A stretch of 64,000 nucleotides of DNA from Sphingomonadales bacterium (GTDB lineage: Bacteria; Pseudomonadota; Alphaproteobacteria; Sphingomonadales; Sphingomonadaceae): positions 1 through 64,000 of the forward strand of contig JAFKLT010000032.1 of assembly GCA_017309275.1 (NCBI GenBank). Direction: 5' to 3'. Below the pieces are notes generated by a model. It had not been told where the DNA came from. It saw nothing but the letters and a program-made list of their open reading frames with translations, and did no database searches. Shown here piece after piece: positions 8,466-17,558 of this stretch. Position numbers and translations under genes: made by a program. Position 1 is the first letter of the stretch, and each line of letters starts with the position of its first letter.

Positions 8466-9836
8466 TCAACCGTTCACCGGGGTTGGCGATCCTGAAACGG
8501 AGGGGGCAACGTCGGGGCGAAATGCCCGGCGCGGAGGGCGTGCGGCAATGGCGAAGACCGCCCCGGCGATCAGCCAGGTAATGGGCCTGATCGAGGAATT
8601 CGGCACGCTGTCCATCAGATTGATCGCAAGCAGCGCGCATAGCGCGGCGGAAGAAACCGAAACGGCTTTCAGGCTTCGCTTGCGCCACAGCAGACGGATC
8701 GCGCCTCCGCACAGCAGGCCGAACATCGACAGATAGCCGATCCAGCCCCACGACCCGAAGACGATGATCCAGGTTCCGTCGGTCACGCTGAGATCGCGGC
8801 CATCATCTTCCGCATAGATGCGGTTCCGGCCCCAGCTTCCCCAGCCGAAGATCGGCTTTTGCGCCGTGCGTTGCAGCAACTGCTCCTCGTTGACCATGCG
8901 CAGGCCGAACGATCCCGCCCGGTCGGCGCTGAAGGCGTCGGTTGCTTCCAATATGGCGGCGGTGGGTATCAGGCCCGACGCGCGTACCGTCGGATAGACG
9001 AGGATCAGCACCGATATCAGCGCGCAGACGATCGTCAGCGATCGCGGCCGCAGCCATGCGATCAGCGGCACGAACAGCGATCCGATCAGCGTCGCGCCGA
9101 GCGATTTGCACAGGAACAGCATCAGCCACATGTAGGTGGCCATGATGCCGGCGTTCCGCCGCCGCTTCCCGCTCGATGCGCGCCATGTCGCCATGGCGGC
9201 CGTGACCGCCATCGCGCAGAAGATCGCCACCAGCAGCCCGTGGCCCAGGAACACGACCGGCCGGAACCCGCCCGCGCGCACCTGCTGCCCGAAACTATGG
9301 GGAAAAAAGCCATAGACCATGCGGTGGAGCTGCGGGCTCAGCCGCATCTCGATCAGCATCAGCACCGAATAGGCGAGCGCCGACAGCAGAAAGATGAAGA
9401 GCAGCCGCTGCCGCCGCTCGTCGCTGTTGATCAGGCCATATCCGGCGATGAAGGGAATCAGCGTGATCGCGTTCAGCGCCGCCTGCGCCGCGGCGTCGTA
9501 CATCGTCATCGCGGGAATGAACCGGTCGGCATAGACGAGGGGCTCGGGATTGAAGATCGCGGTGCCGAACGGCGAGAGAATGAAAATTGCAGCCAGCGCG
9601 GCCACGACCGGCTCCTTGAAGGCCCCCAGCCATTTTTCGCGCACGAAGATCATGCAGCATGCGAGGACCGCCAGATTGGATATGCTGGTCTTGTCGAGCG
9701 AGGGTATGAGCGGCAGCTCGAACGAGGTCTTGACCGGCAGCAACAGATAGGCGCCGAGCACCGACCACACGAGCGCCTGGTGCGGACGAAGCGTCACGAA
9801 CAGCAGGATCGTGACGATCGGCCACAGGATCAGCAC
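8466..9836 (-). CDS. O-antigen polymerase/ligase-like membrane protein (Wzy candidate)
   Basis: About 456 residues with roughly ten TM helices and the Wzy/O-antigen-ligase (PF04932-like) layout, including a periplasmic loop (about residues 290-345) holding ...FGWGSWGRNRIYAEDDG.... It is the only polymerase-like gene in the locus and so the probable Wzy. The annotated start is a GTG at 9836 with no ribosome-binding site. The frame stays open upstream to 9866, where a GAGGGG motif precedes two ATT codons and the encoded IPNLFAYFV would extend the first TM helix naturally, so the true start may be non-canonical. The distance to the upstream gene is about 50 bp. Confidence 0.85.
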   Translation of the reverse strand: MLILWPIVTILLFVTLRPHQALVWSVLGAYLLLPVKTSFELPLIPSLDKTSISNLAVLACCMIFVREKWLGAFKEPVVAALAAIFILSPFGTAIFNPEPLVYADRFIPAMTMYDAAAQAALNAITLIPFIAGYGLINSDERRQRLLFIFLLSALAYSVLMLIEMRLSPQLHRMVYGFFPHSFGQQVRAGGFRPVVFLGHGLLVAIFCAMAVTAAMATWRASSGKRRRNAGIMATYMWLMLFLCKSLGATLIGSLFVPLIAWLRPRSLTIVCALISVLILVYPTVRASGLIPTAAILEATDAFSADRAGSFGLRMVNEEQLLQRTAQKPIFGWGSWGRNRIYAEDDGRDLSVTDGTWIIVFGSWGWIGYLSMFGLLCGGAIRLLWRKRSLKAVSVSSAALCALLAINLMDSVPNSSIRPITWLIAGAVFAIAARPPRRAFRPDVAPSVSGSPTPVNG

Positions 9837-9887
9837 GAAATAGGCGAACAGATTCGGAATGAGAATGCCCCCTCGGCGGTACGGTTA

Positions 9888-11609
9888 TCAGGCGCGCGGA
9901 CTATTGCAGTCGATCAGCGCGCGCATCTTCGGACTTTCGGAATTCGGCGTGTCATAGGTCGCCTTCGCGCCCCAGCTTCCCCAGCGCGTTCCCTGGCGCC
10001 CGACGCTGCTGAAATGCGCGAACAGGGTGCAGCCGAGGTCGCGGTTGAGCCGCAGCAGCTCGATATAGAGGTCGTACATGCGCGGATGCTTCTGCGCCGC
10101 CGCCAGCGCGGGATTATAGGGATGCTCGCGCTGTCCCTCCGGCTGGATATGCTGGCCCGCTTCATAGGCGACATAGGTCAGGCCGTGCCGCTTTCCGAAA
10201 TCGACGGTTTGGGTAAAGCTGCTGCCCATACGCAGCGCCTGCAACTCGCCCATGATATCTTCGATCACGCTTTCCGGGGTCAACGCCGCGCCCAGCGTCG
10301 ACCATTTCTTTCGGATCGCGTCGCTTGGCCCGATATAGGCGGCGGGCGATATCGCATCGACCCCGCCATTATCCAGGCACCAGCGTATCGTGCGCTGCGA
10401 CGCGTCGAGCCAGCCCGCCTGAACAGCGCCGACGCGGATCAGCCGCTTGCGGTCGTCGCCCGTCCATTCGCGTTCCCAGATCGCGAACATCCGGCGCAAC
10501 AGCGCGCCGATCCGCTCGGGATGGTTGCTGCCTTCCTTCTTGCTGCCGTCCTTCCAGGCCTTTCCGCCCTTCGCCTCGACCAGCGCGCCCGCCAGCGGCG
10601 ACCGGATCATCCAGCCCGCCTGGGTGAACATCCAGTTCCAGACCTCGTTCGAATATTCCAGATAGACCTTCAGCCCCGGGTCCAGCTTTTCGCGGACCAG
10701 CTTGGCGAACTGTGCGATATAGTCGTCGGTCGCGCGGTGCGGGACGCAGAACCAGGCATCGATCTTCAGCATGTTGCACAGCTGGATCATGATCTCGATC
10801 GCGACGCCGCCGGCGAATTTCATCTGGAACGGCGTCGGCGCGGGGGCATAGGTCGCCTCGGGATCGCCGGGCACGCCCACCATCGTATAGAAGGTCGGGC
10901 GTTTCCGCCCCGCCCAATGCTCGTCGGTCGAATTGTTGATCTGCGCCCAGTCCATGAAGCGCAGGCAATGGAACGGCCGGCAAAAATCCAGGAATTCGGG
11001 GAGGAAGGGCTCCGCGACCAGGTCGACATTCTCGTCGGCCTCCGCGACCAGCCGGATGTTGCGCACATGGTTGCCCAGCTTCGATCGCTTGATCACGATC
11101 GCTTCATACTGGTCCTGCACATGCGCCATGCGGAACTTCACGCGCCCGGGCTTGCGCCCGATGATCTTGGTCGACGCCAGCCCGTCGATCTCGCCCTCGC
11201 CGTCGTAGAGCAGGGTGTAGATGCCGGGCTTGCGGCAGTTGGGGACATAGGTGAAGACCGTCTGCGGCTCGGTCTGTCCGGGCGCGGCGACCGGTACCTG
11301 CAGCGGATAGCCGTCGTCGTCGAACTGAAAGGACTCGTGCGTCTTCGTGTTTTGCGGACCCGATCCGCTGAGGTTGCGCGTCTGCCACGGACGCGCGCCC
11401 CAGAACAGGTTGCGAAAGGGGAAGCCGGGCTCCCAATCGGCGATGCCCGCCAGGTTGAACCCGATCGGCAGCTTGGGAAAAGCCTCGCCCCGCGCGACGG
11501 GTGCGCCGCCGCCGCTGCCGTCCGCCGCGCGCAGGCCCGCGAGCCCCAGCGTGAACAGGCCCGTCCCGGCTGCCGTGCCGATGAGCATCGAGCGACGATT
11601 TACCGCCAT
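9888..11609 (-). CDS. Exported glycoside-hydrolase-like protein (GH-A-type pattern), possible Tat substrate
   Basis: This 573-residue protein starts with MAVNRRSMLIGTAAGTGLFTLGLAGLRA, a twin-arginine-like signal peptide. Two segments resemble the acid/base and nucleophile strands of clan GH-A hydrolases: VYLEYSNEVWNW (Glu about 322, preceded by Asn) and YVAYEAGQH (Glu about 483). Aromatic-rich stretches fit a sugar cleft. It lies between EpsI and the polymerase in one leftward operon, so it may trim or modify the exopolysaccharide in the periplasm or outside. The start at ATG 11609 was chosen for the signal peptide; the frame is open 102 nt further. I cannot assign a GH family. Confidence 0.7.
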   Translation of the reverse strand: MAVNRRSMLIGTAAGTGLFTLGLAGLRAADGSGGGAPVARGEAFPKLPIGFNLAGIADWEPGFPFRNLFWGARPWQTRNLSGSGPQNTKTHESFQFDDDGYPLQVPVAAPGQTEPQTVFTYVPNCRKPGIYTLLYDGEGEIDGLASTKIIGRKPGRVKFRMAHVQDQYEAIVIKRSKLGNHVRNIRLVAEADENVDLVAEPFLPEFLDFCRPFHCLRFMDWAQINNSTDEHWAGRKRPTFYTMVGVPGDPEATYAPAPTPFQMKFAGGVAIEIMIQLCNMLKIDAWFCVPHRATDDYIAQFAKLVREKLDPGLKVYLEYSNEVWNWMFTQAGWMIRSPLAGALVEAKGGKAWKDGSKKEGSNHPERIGALLRRMFAIWEREWTGDDRKRLIRVGAVQAGWLDASQRTIRWCLDNGGVDAISPAAYIGPSDAIRKKWSTLGAALTPESVIEDIMGELQALRMGSSFTQTVDFGKRHGLTYVAYEAGQHIQPEGQREHPYNPALAAAQKHPRMYDLYIELLRLNRDLGCTLFAHFSSVGRQGTRWGSWGAKATYDTPNSESPKMRALIDCNSPRA

Positions 11610-11664
11610 GCGTAAAGTCCTTCGATTGGCCGACCGTAACCGGTGCGATTCCATCGGTCCTCGT

Positions 11665-12375
11665 TCAGAAGAGAACGTCTTTCCTGAACTGCGGCGAGGA
11701 GGCTGCGACAAAGGCCTTGAGGAACGTCTCGAGAATCTCGGGCGAATAAAAGGGTTCGCCCTCGATCGTCGACACGCGAAACAGCAATCCGTCGGGCGTC
11801 ACGCCGCTGGCGTTCGAAAGCGCCATCGTCCAGCGCTGCTCCATCCAGCCGACCGGATAATCCTGGCCGACGCGGACCCAATAGATGATCCGTTCGTTCA
11901 GGCCGCCGCGCTGCGCGACGAGCTGGCGCCCGTCGACGGTCTTTGCGCCGAGATTGATCTCCACCGGCTTGGTCCAGAGAATCGGGAAGCCCGACGCCGG
12001 ATAACAGACCTCCGGCCGGTGCACCTGCACGTCGTTCTGCTGCACGCTGCTGTAGGCGATGAGCAGCATGATCGCGGGAACGCCCTTGCCCTCATAGATG
12101 CGGGTTTCGAGATTCTGGTACAGCTTGTCGCTGGCTTCGTCGGGCGCGGCGGTGACGATTTCCGCGGTCTTGCGCGACCGCCACGGGCCGACGGTGTCGG
12201 GGATCATGCTTTGAAAGCGTTCAGTCGGGATCGGTGCCGCGTGCGCCTTTGGCATGTTCAGATAGGAAAAGGCCGCCCCGCCGGCGAGGCCCAGCCCGAT
12301 CAGCAGGCTGCGCCGGTCGATCGCCGGTACGGTTTCCGCCTTGGCGGCGTCGGAAGGGGTGTCGCTGTTTTCCAT
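11665..12375 (-). CDS. epsI: Exosortase-associated protein EpsI, V-type
   Basis: The 236 residues carry an N-terminal DRRSLLIGLGLAGGAAF segment that looks like a twin-arginine signal/anchor. The EpsI domain follows, with IPDTVGPWRS, LLIAYSSVQQNDVQVHRPEVCYPASGF and RIIYWVRVGQDYPVGW. The HRPEVCYP-type motif is diagnostic for the EpsI family, which is fused to or encoded beside exosortases. Here it is separate from xrtV, as in V-type systems, and heads the leftward operon. It acts in the cell envelope together with the exosortase, by an unknown mechanism. It diverges from the GT4 gene at 12513. Confidence 0.9.
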   Translation of the reverse strand: MENSDTPSDAAKAETVPAIDRRSLLIGLGLAGGAAFSYLNMPKAHAAPIPTERFQSMIPDTVGPWRSRKTAEIVTAAPDEASDKLYQNLETRIYEGKGVPAIMLLIAYSSVQQNDVQVHRPEVCYPASGFPILWTKPVEINLGAKTVDGRQLVAQRGGLNERIIYWVRVGQDYPVGWMEQRWTMALSNASGVTPDGLLFRVSTIEGEPFYSPEILETFLKAFVAASSPQFRKDVLF

Positions 12376-12512
12376 TTGCTTTCCAGATGCCGTTTAATCG
12401 GCGTTTTTGAACTTCGCCAAGGAAAAAAGATCGTTAACCAGGCGAGCGTTTCCTTGCAAAGAAGCACGAACCCCCTAGTCGGAGAGGGCGAATCTGTTCG
12501 AGGGGCCGAACA

Positions 12513-13727
12513 TTGAGACTTGCCTATTTGACGAATCGCTATCCGGCGGTGAGTCACAGCTTTATTCGTCGCGAGATCGAAGCGATCGAAGCCGAGGGGG
12601 CTGATGTCGAGCGCTTTTCCGTGCGTCCGGCCGACCCGACCGGCTTACCCGATCTACGCGACCGGGCCGAGCTGGACAAGACCGTCGTGCTGCTGGATGT
12701 CGGCCTGCCGCGCCTTCTGGCGGGCTTGCTGGGAACGGTGGCGGCGTCGCCTCGTATTGGGACAGCGGCTATAAGAATTGCCTTCGCGGGTGCGGGCTGG
12801 AACGTCGGGAACCTCGTTCGGCGCGTTGCCTATCTGGCGGAAGCCGCGCTGCTGGCGCGGCGGATGCGCGCGGCGAAGGTCGACCATCTGCACGCCCATT
12901 TCGGAACCAATCCCGCGATGGTCGCCCGCCTGGCGAGCAAATTGTCCGGAATTCCGTACAGCTTCACCGTCCACGGCCCCGACGAGTTCGACGCGCCGGT
13001 CCAGCTCGATTTGCGCGGCAAGATTGCCGATGCGGCCTTTTGCGTCGCGATCAGCAGCTATGGCCGAAGCCAGTTGATGCGCTGGAGCGCGGTCGCCGAC
13101 TGGCCGAAGATCGAGGTCGTGCGCTGCGGCGTCGACGCCGCCTTCCTCGACGGCGCACCGCCGCCGCCGCAACCGGCGGCCCGGTTCTGCGCGGTGGCGC
13201 GGCTCAGCGCGCAAAAGGGCATTCCGCTGCTGATCGAGGCGGCCGCCCGGCTACGCGACGAGGGGAAGGCGTTCGAGCTTGTCCTGGTCGGCGACGGCGA
13301 ACTGCGGAGCGAGATCGAAGCGATGATCGCGCGCCTGAACCTGTCGGAGATCGTCCGGATCATCGGCTGGGCGAGCTCCGAAGAGGTGATCCGGCATCTC
13401 GGCGAGGCGCGCGCGATGGTGCTGCCGAGCTTTGCCGAGGGACTGCCGGTCGTGATCATGGAGGCGCTTGCGCTCGAACGCCCCGTCGTCGTGACCGCGA
13501 TCGCTGGCACGCCCGAGCTGGTCGACGCCGAATGCGGATGGGTGATTCCCGCGGGGTCGGTCGATGCGCTGGTCGCGGCGATGCGCGCCGCCGTCGACGC
13601 CGCACCCGCCGCGCTGGCGACGATGGGCAAGGTCGGCCGCGAGCGGGTGGCGGCGCAGCATGACGCGCGGACGAACGGCCGCCAGCTGCACGCGCTGTTT
13701 CGGCGCCATCTGGAAGGGCGACGCTGA
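12513..13727 (+). CDS. Glycosyltransferase family 4
   Basis: The 404-residue GT-B protein begins MRLAYLTNRYPAVSHSFIRREI, a typical start for exopolysaccharide GT4 enzymes. It contains HLHAHFGTNPAMVARLASKLSGIPYSFTVHGPDEF and a C-terminal FAEGLPVVIMEALALERPVV donor-binding block. The start is TTG 12513 with CGAGGGG upstream. It is the first gene of a tight rightward block of four glycosyltransferases and an acetyltransferase, with one base before the next start codon. It should build part of the repeat unit on the cytoplasmic face. Confidence 0.92.
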   Translation: MRLAYLTNRYPAVSHSFIRREIEAIEAEGADVERFSVRPADPTGLPDLRDRAELDKTVVLLDVGLPRLLAGLLGTVAASPRIGTAAIRIAFAGAGWNVGNLVRRVAYLAEAALLARRMRAAKVDHLHAHFGTNPAMVARLASKLSGIPYSFTVHGPDEFDAPVQLDLRGKIADAAFCVAISSYGRSQLMRWSAVADWPKIEVVRCGVDAAFLDGAPPPPQPAARFCAVARLSAQKGIPLLIEAAARLRDEGKAFELVLVGDGELRSEIEAMIARLNLSEIVRIIGWASSEEVIRHLGEARAMVLPSFAEGLPVVIMEALALERPVVVTAIAGTPELVDAECGWVIPAGSVDALVAAMRAAVDAAPAALATMGKVGRERVAAQHDARTNGRQLHALFRRHLEGRR

Positions 13728-13728
13728 G

Positions 13729-14913
13729 ATGATCGCCCCGCTGATCTGGCTGGTCGCCGCGCCGCCGATCCTGGCCCTGAGCGTTTTCGTCGCCGAGATG
13801 CTTCTGGGGACCGCGCGCGCGCGCCGCCGAAGCTTTCCGGCGACGATGCCGTCGACCGTCCTGCTGATTCCGGCGCATAATGAAGCGGCGACGATCGGTG
13901 CGACGCTGCAGCAGCTGGAACCCCTGCTTTCGGACAGGATTTCGTTGCTGGTCGTCGCCGACAATTGCACCGACGAGACCGCGCAGATTGCAAGGGCGGC
14001 CGGGCACCGGGTCGTAGAACGTGCCGACGAGACCCAGCGGGGCAAGGGCTATGCGCTGTCTTTCGGCCGCGACTGCCTGAAATCGGATCCGCCCGGGTGC
14101 GTCATCGTCTTCGATGCCGATTGCGAGACCGATGCCGAATCGATCGCCGATCTGGCCAGGGCGTGCATCGGCGCGAACAGCGTGATGCAGGCCCGCTATG
14201 TCCTGCATTCCGACAAGGCCGCGTCGCCGAAGGTCCAGATTTCGAACTTCGCCTTCTGGGTGAAGAATGTCGTGCGGCAGCGGGGGCTGAAACGGCTGGG
14301 CGGCGGCGCGGTGCTGGTGGGCACGGGAATGGCGTTCCCGTGGAAGATTTTCAAAGACATGCCGCTCGCGACCGCGAATATCGTCGAGGATCTGGCGCTG
14401 GGCATCCATCTGACGCAGGCGGGACGGGCCCCCGCCTATCTGGAGCAGGCGCTGGTTTCGAGCGCCGCGGCGAGCGAAAGCGCGACCTTGGGGCAGCGGA
14501 CACGCTGGGAGCATGGCTTTCTGGGCATGGCGAAATCGCACGCCCTCCCGGCGCTGGGGCAAGGCATCGCGCGCGGCAATCGGACGCTGTTCCAGCTTGG
14601 CCTGCACCTGCTCGTGCCGCCGCTGGCCTTTCTGATCCTCTGTTCGCTCGCGGTGCTTGTCCTGCTGGGCGGCCTGGCGCTGCTGACCGGATACTGGCTG
14701 CCCGCGATCACGCTGGCGCTGTGCGTGGCGGCGGCGGCGGCGATGGTCATCCTGAACTGGGCGATCGAAGGGCACCGGTGGCTGAGTTTCGGCGCGATGC
14801 TGCGGCTGCCCTTCTATTTCATCTGGAAAATCCCCGTGTATCTGCGGTTTGCCAAGGGCGATGTCGCCGGGTGGACGCGGACCGAACGGCCGACGAACAG
14901 AGCGGAGCCATAG
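13729..14913 (+). CDS. Membrane-associated glycosyltransferase family 2
   Basis: The 394 residues have an N-terminal TM segment and a GT-A domain: STVLLIPAHNEAATIG, VVADNCTDET, VIVFDADCETD (the metal-binding DxD-like site). A QRTRWEHG motif follows at about residue 255, then three or four C-terminal TM helices. The QxxRW-like motif and the membrane helices are shared with processive and lipid-linked GT2 enzymes. The start ATG 13729 immediately follows the previous stop (TGA 13725-13727). It lies within the rightward GT block. Confidence 0.9.
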   Translation: MIAPLIWLVAAPPILALSVFVAEMLLGTARARRRSFPATMPSTVLLIPAHNEAATIGATLQQLEPLLSDRISLLVVADNCTDETAQIARAAGHRVVERADETQRGKGYALSFGRDCLKSDPPGCVIVFDADCETDAESIADLARACIGANSVMQARYVLHSDKAASPKVQISNFAFWVKNVVRQRGLKRLGGGAVLVGTGMAFPWKIFKDMPLATANIVEDLALGIHLTQAGRAPAYLEQALVSSAAASESATLGQRTRWEHGFLGMAKSHALPALGQGIARGNRTLFQLGLHLLVPPLAFLILCSLAVLVLLGGLALLTGYWLPAITLALCVAAAAAMVILNWAIEGHRWLSFGAMLRLPFYFIWKIPVYLRFAKGDVAGWTRTERPTNRAEP

Positions 14914-14917
14914 TCGC

Positions 14918-15946
14918 ATGATGCGGATATCCGTCGTCATCGTGAATTACCGGACGCCCGACATGGTCCTGGCATGTCTGAAGAGTCTCGACGCCGAGCG
15001 CGGCGCGTTTCCGGGCCTGAAGGCCGTCGTCGTCGACAATGCGTCGGGCGACGATTCGGTCGCGATCCTGACGCGCGAAACCGGCAAGGCGCCCTTTGCC
15101 GAATGGGTTCGCTTCACGCCCCTGCCGCACAATGGCGGGTTCGGTTGGGGGAATAACGAGGCGATATTGTCGCTGCTGGATGACGACGCGCCCCCCGAGG
15201 CGATCCTGCTGCTGAACCCCGACGCGATGATCGAGCCCGGCGCGATCACCGCCCTGGCCCAGGATATGGAGCGCCGCCCCGATGCCTGCGCGATCGGCAG
15301 CCAGCTGGTGAATCAGGACGGTTCGCTGTCGGGTTCGGCCTTTCGCTTTCCGACGATCGCGCGCGAATTCATACGCGGCGCCGGTATCGGCGGACTGGGT
15401 CGCATCCTGGGCATCAAGCCCATATTGGTGCCCATCGGCGAAGCCGGCGAGGTCGATTGGGTGACGGGCGCGAGCGTGCTCGTCCGCACGCAGGCGCTGC
15501 GCGAGGCGGGCATGTTCGACACGGGATTCTTCCTCTATTTCGAGGAGGTGGAACTGATGCACCGTTTCGGACAGCATGGGTGGAAATGCTATCATTGCCC
15601 CGACAGCCGCGTCGTCCATGTGGCGGGCGCGTCAACGGGCGTGGTCGACGGTCGATCGGGCGCCGCGCGCGCGCCGCCGGATTATGTCTTCCATTCGCGG
15701 CACCGCTATTTCGCGCTGACCGCCGGTCGGCGCGGCCCCTGGCTCGCCGATCTTGCGTGGCTGGGCGGCGATCTGCTTGCGCGGCTGGTCGGCCTTTTTT
15801 CGCGCCGTTATGCCGCGCATGACAATGTGGCGGAGCGCAAGGCGCTATTGCGGATCGGGATAGGGGCCGGCGGCAAGAGGGCGCATCCCGCGATCACCCG
15901 GACCGGCGATCCGGCGGGACGGCCTCCGGCATGGATGGAGACGTGA
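14918..15946 (+). CDS. Glycosyltransferase family 2 (rhamnosyltransferase-like)
   Basis: This 342-residue GT-A protein begins MMRISVVIVNYRTPDMVLACL and contains VVVDNASGDDSV, NGGFGWGNNEAI and LLLNPDAMIEPG. These are the hallmark blocks of WbbL-type GT2 enzymes, which often transfer rhamnose or related sugars. A C-terminal basic tail has a possible amphipathic helix. The start at 14918 has a GGAG about 6 nt upstream. The gene overlaps the next one by a TGATG junction at 15944-15948. The sugar specificity is a guess. Confidence 0.9.
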   Translation: MMRISVVIVNYRTPDMVLACLKSLDAERGAFPGLKAVVVDNASGDDSVAILTRETGKAPFAEWVRFTPLPHNGGFGWGNNEAILSLLDDDAPPEAILLLNPDAMIEPGAITALAQDMERRPDACAIGSQLVNQDGSLSGSAFRFPTIAREFIRGAGIGGLGRILGIKPILVPIGEAGEVDWVTGASVLVRTQALREAGMFDTGFFLYFEEVELMHRFGQHGWKCYHCPDSRVVHVAGASTGVVDGRSGAARAPPDYVFHSRHRYFALTAGRRGPWLADLAWLGGDLLARLVGLFSRRYAAHDNVAERKALLRIGIGAGGKRAHPAITRTGDPAGRPPAWMET

Positions 15947-16965
15947 TGGAAGCGAAGCCCATCGTCGTCGTCGTCATCGGCCGGAACGAGGGCGAGCGTC
16001 TGCGCCGCTGTCTCCGCTCGGTCGCGGGAGAGCTGCCGACGGCTTATGTCGATTCGGGGTCGACCGACGATAGCGTGGCCTTTGCGCGCGGCATGGGCGT
16101 GACGGTGCTGCCGCTCGACATGCGCATCGGCTTCACCGCCGCCCGGGCGCGCAATGTCGGCTGGCGCCACCTGGTCGACGAGGTCGAGAATGTCGCGTTC
16201 ATCCAGTTCGTCGACGGCGATTGCGAGCTGGACCCCGACTGGCTGGACAAGGCCCTGTCGGCGATGCGCGCCGAGCCCGGCCTCGCCGCCGTCTTCGGCC
16301 GCCGCCGCGAGCGCTTTCCCGAGCAGAGCATCTATAACCGGATGTGCGACGATGAATGGAACGTGCCCGTCGGCATCGTCGCGGCGTGCGGCGGCGATGC
16401 GCTGTTCCGCGTCGAGGCGCTGGTCGCGGCCGACGGATATAGCGATGACCTGATCGCCGGCGAGGAACCCGACCTTTGCCTGCGCCTGCGCCGGCTGGGC
16501 TGGAAGATCCGGCGCATCGATGCCGAGATGACGCTGCACGATGCCAATATCCTGAGCTTTGGAAGCTGGTGGAAACGGACCAAGCGCGCGGGCTTCGCCT
16601 ATGCCGCGCACGTCCTGCGCCATGGGGCCGGGTCCGATCCGCAATGGCGGCGCCAGGTGAACAGCATCCTGCTGTGGGGCCTTGTCTGGCCGCTCGGCGG
16701 CATCGTGCTGGCGGCGTTGCTGTCCTTCGTGAATCTGGCTGCGGGCGCGGCGATGCTGGGCGCGGTCGTCGGCAGCTATGCGCTGCAGGTCGTGCGCATC
16801 GCGATGCGCAAGCGCGCCGCGGGGGAGGACCGGGCGTTCGCATTTCGATATGCCGCGCTTATAATGACGGGCAAGTTTGCCGAGATGACGGGTGTCCTGC
16901 GTTGCTGGACCAGCCATGCCCTGAAACGCGGCGATACGCTGATCGAATATAAGAGGCCGACATGA
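15946..16965 (+). CDS. Glycosyltransferase family 2 with C-terminal TM helices
   Basis: The 339 residues start MEAKPIVVVVIGRNEGERLRRCL and show YVDSGSTDDSV, FIQFVDGDCELDPDWL and an ED-type block (IAGEEPDLCLRLRRLGWKI), then two TM segments near the C-terminus. ATG 15946 overlaps the previous stop. An upstream ATG at 15931 is possible but adds only five residues. It is translationally coupled to its neighbours on both sides, which implies a role in the same pathway, and is probably inner-membrane associated. Confidence 0.9.
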   Translation: MEAKPIVVVVIGRNEGERLRRCLRSVAGELPTAYVDSGSTDDSVAFARGMGVTVLPLDMRIGFTAARARNVGWRHLVDEVENVAFIQFVDGDCELDPDWLDKALSAMRAEPGLAAVFGRRRERFPEQSIYNRMCDDEWNVPVGIVAACGGDALFRVEALVAADGYSDDLIAGEEPDLCLRLRRLGWKIRRIDAEMTLHDANILSFGSWWKRTKRAGFAYAAHVLRHGAGSDPQWRRQVNSILLWGLVWPLGGIVLAALLSFVNLAAGAAMLGAVVGSYALQVVRIAMRKRAAGEDRAFAFRYAALIMTGKFAEMTGVLRCWTSHALKRGDTLIEYKRPT

Positions 16966-17501
16966 GCAGCGGTTTCATTGCCCTTTGGAAACAGGTGGCC
17001 GAGGATCTTCGGGCGCATGGCGGCGAATGGACGCGGCCGGGTTTTCGCGCGGTCGCGGTGCACCGTTTCGGCGTCTGGCGCATGACGGTGCGCACCACGG
17101 TCCTGCGCGCGCCGCTCAGCATCCTCTATCGCTGGGGCTATCGCCACTGCCGCAACGTCTATGGCATCGAGCTGCCCTATACGGTCCGGCTGGGACGGCG
17201 CGTGATATTCGAACATCAGGGCGGCATCGTCGTTCACGGAAGCAGCGCGATCGGCGACGACTGCATTATCCGTCAGAATTGCACGCTCGGCATAAGGCGG
17301 ATGGACGCACTGGACGACGCGCCGACGCTGGAGCGGGGCGTCTCGGTCGGCGCCGGCGCCGTCATCCTGGGGGCGATCCGGCTGGGCGAAAATGCGCAGG
17401 TCGGCGCCAATGCCGTGGTATTGTCGGACGTCCCGCCGGGATCGCTCGCGGTCGGCGTGCCTGCGAAGATCGTGGGGTCGACCGACGGGGCGCCGAGCTG
17501 A
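16962..17501 (+). CDS. Serine acetyltransferase-like hexapeptide-repeat acetyltransferase
   Basis: The 179 residues contain a left-handed beta-helix (residues about 75-170) with hexapeptide repeats such as VIFEHQGGIVVHGSSAIGDDCII and VGAGAVILGAIRLGENAQVGANAVVLSDVPPGSLAVGVPAKIV. This is the CysE/WbbJ-like O-acetyltransferase pattern. In a polysaccharide operon the likely role is O-acetylation of a sugar using acetyl-CoA, not cysteine synthesis. It starts by an ATGA overlap with the previous gene and closes the rightward block. Confidence 0.88.
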   Translation: MSSGFIALWKQVAEDLRAHGGEWTRPGFRAVAVHRFGVWRMTVRTTVLRAPLSILYRWGYRHCRNVYGIELPYTVRLGRRVIFEHQGGIVVHGSSAIGDDCIIRQNCTLGIRRMDALDDAPTLERGVSVGAGAVILGAIRLGENAQVGANAVVLSDVPPGSLAVGVPAKIVGSTDGAPS

Positions 17502-17517
17502 CCGGGTCCATAAGAGC

Positions 17518-17540
17518 AGCCGGGCCGCTCGGCGGCTTTT
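17518..17540 (+). terminator. Possible terminator of the rightward GT block
   Basis: A short AGCCG...CGGCT stem followed by TTTT lies 17 nt after the acetyltransferase stop, in the gap between two convergent operons. The stem is only 5 bp, so the call is tentative. Confidence 0.4.
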
Positions 17541-17558
17541 AGGAACCGCGAACCGTCA

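Noticed and set aside
8859-11615. A 918-residue open frame on the plus strand opposite the polymerase and hydrolase genes
   Set aside because: It is antisense to two well-supported genes, is rich in Arg/His/Gln/Asp as expected for the complement of high-GC coding DNA, and has no recognisable domain.
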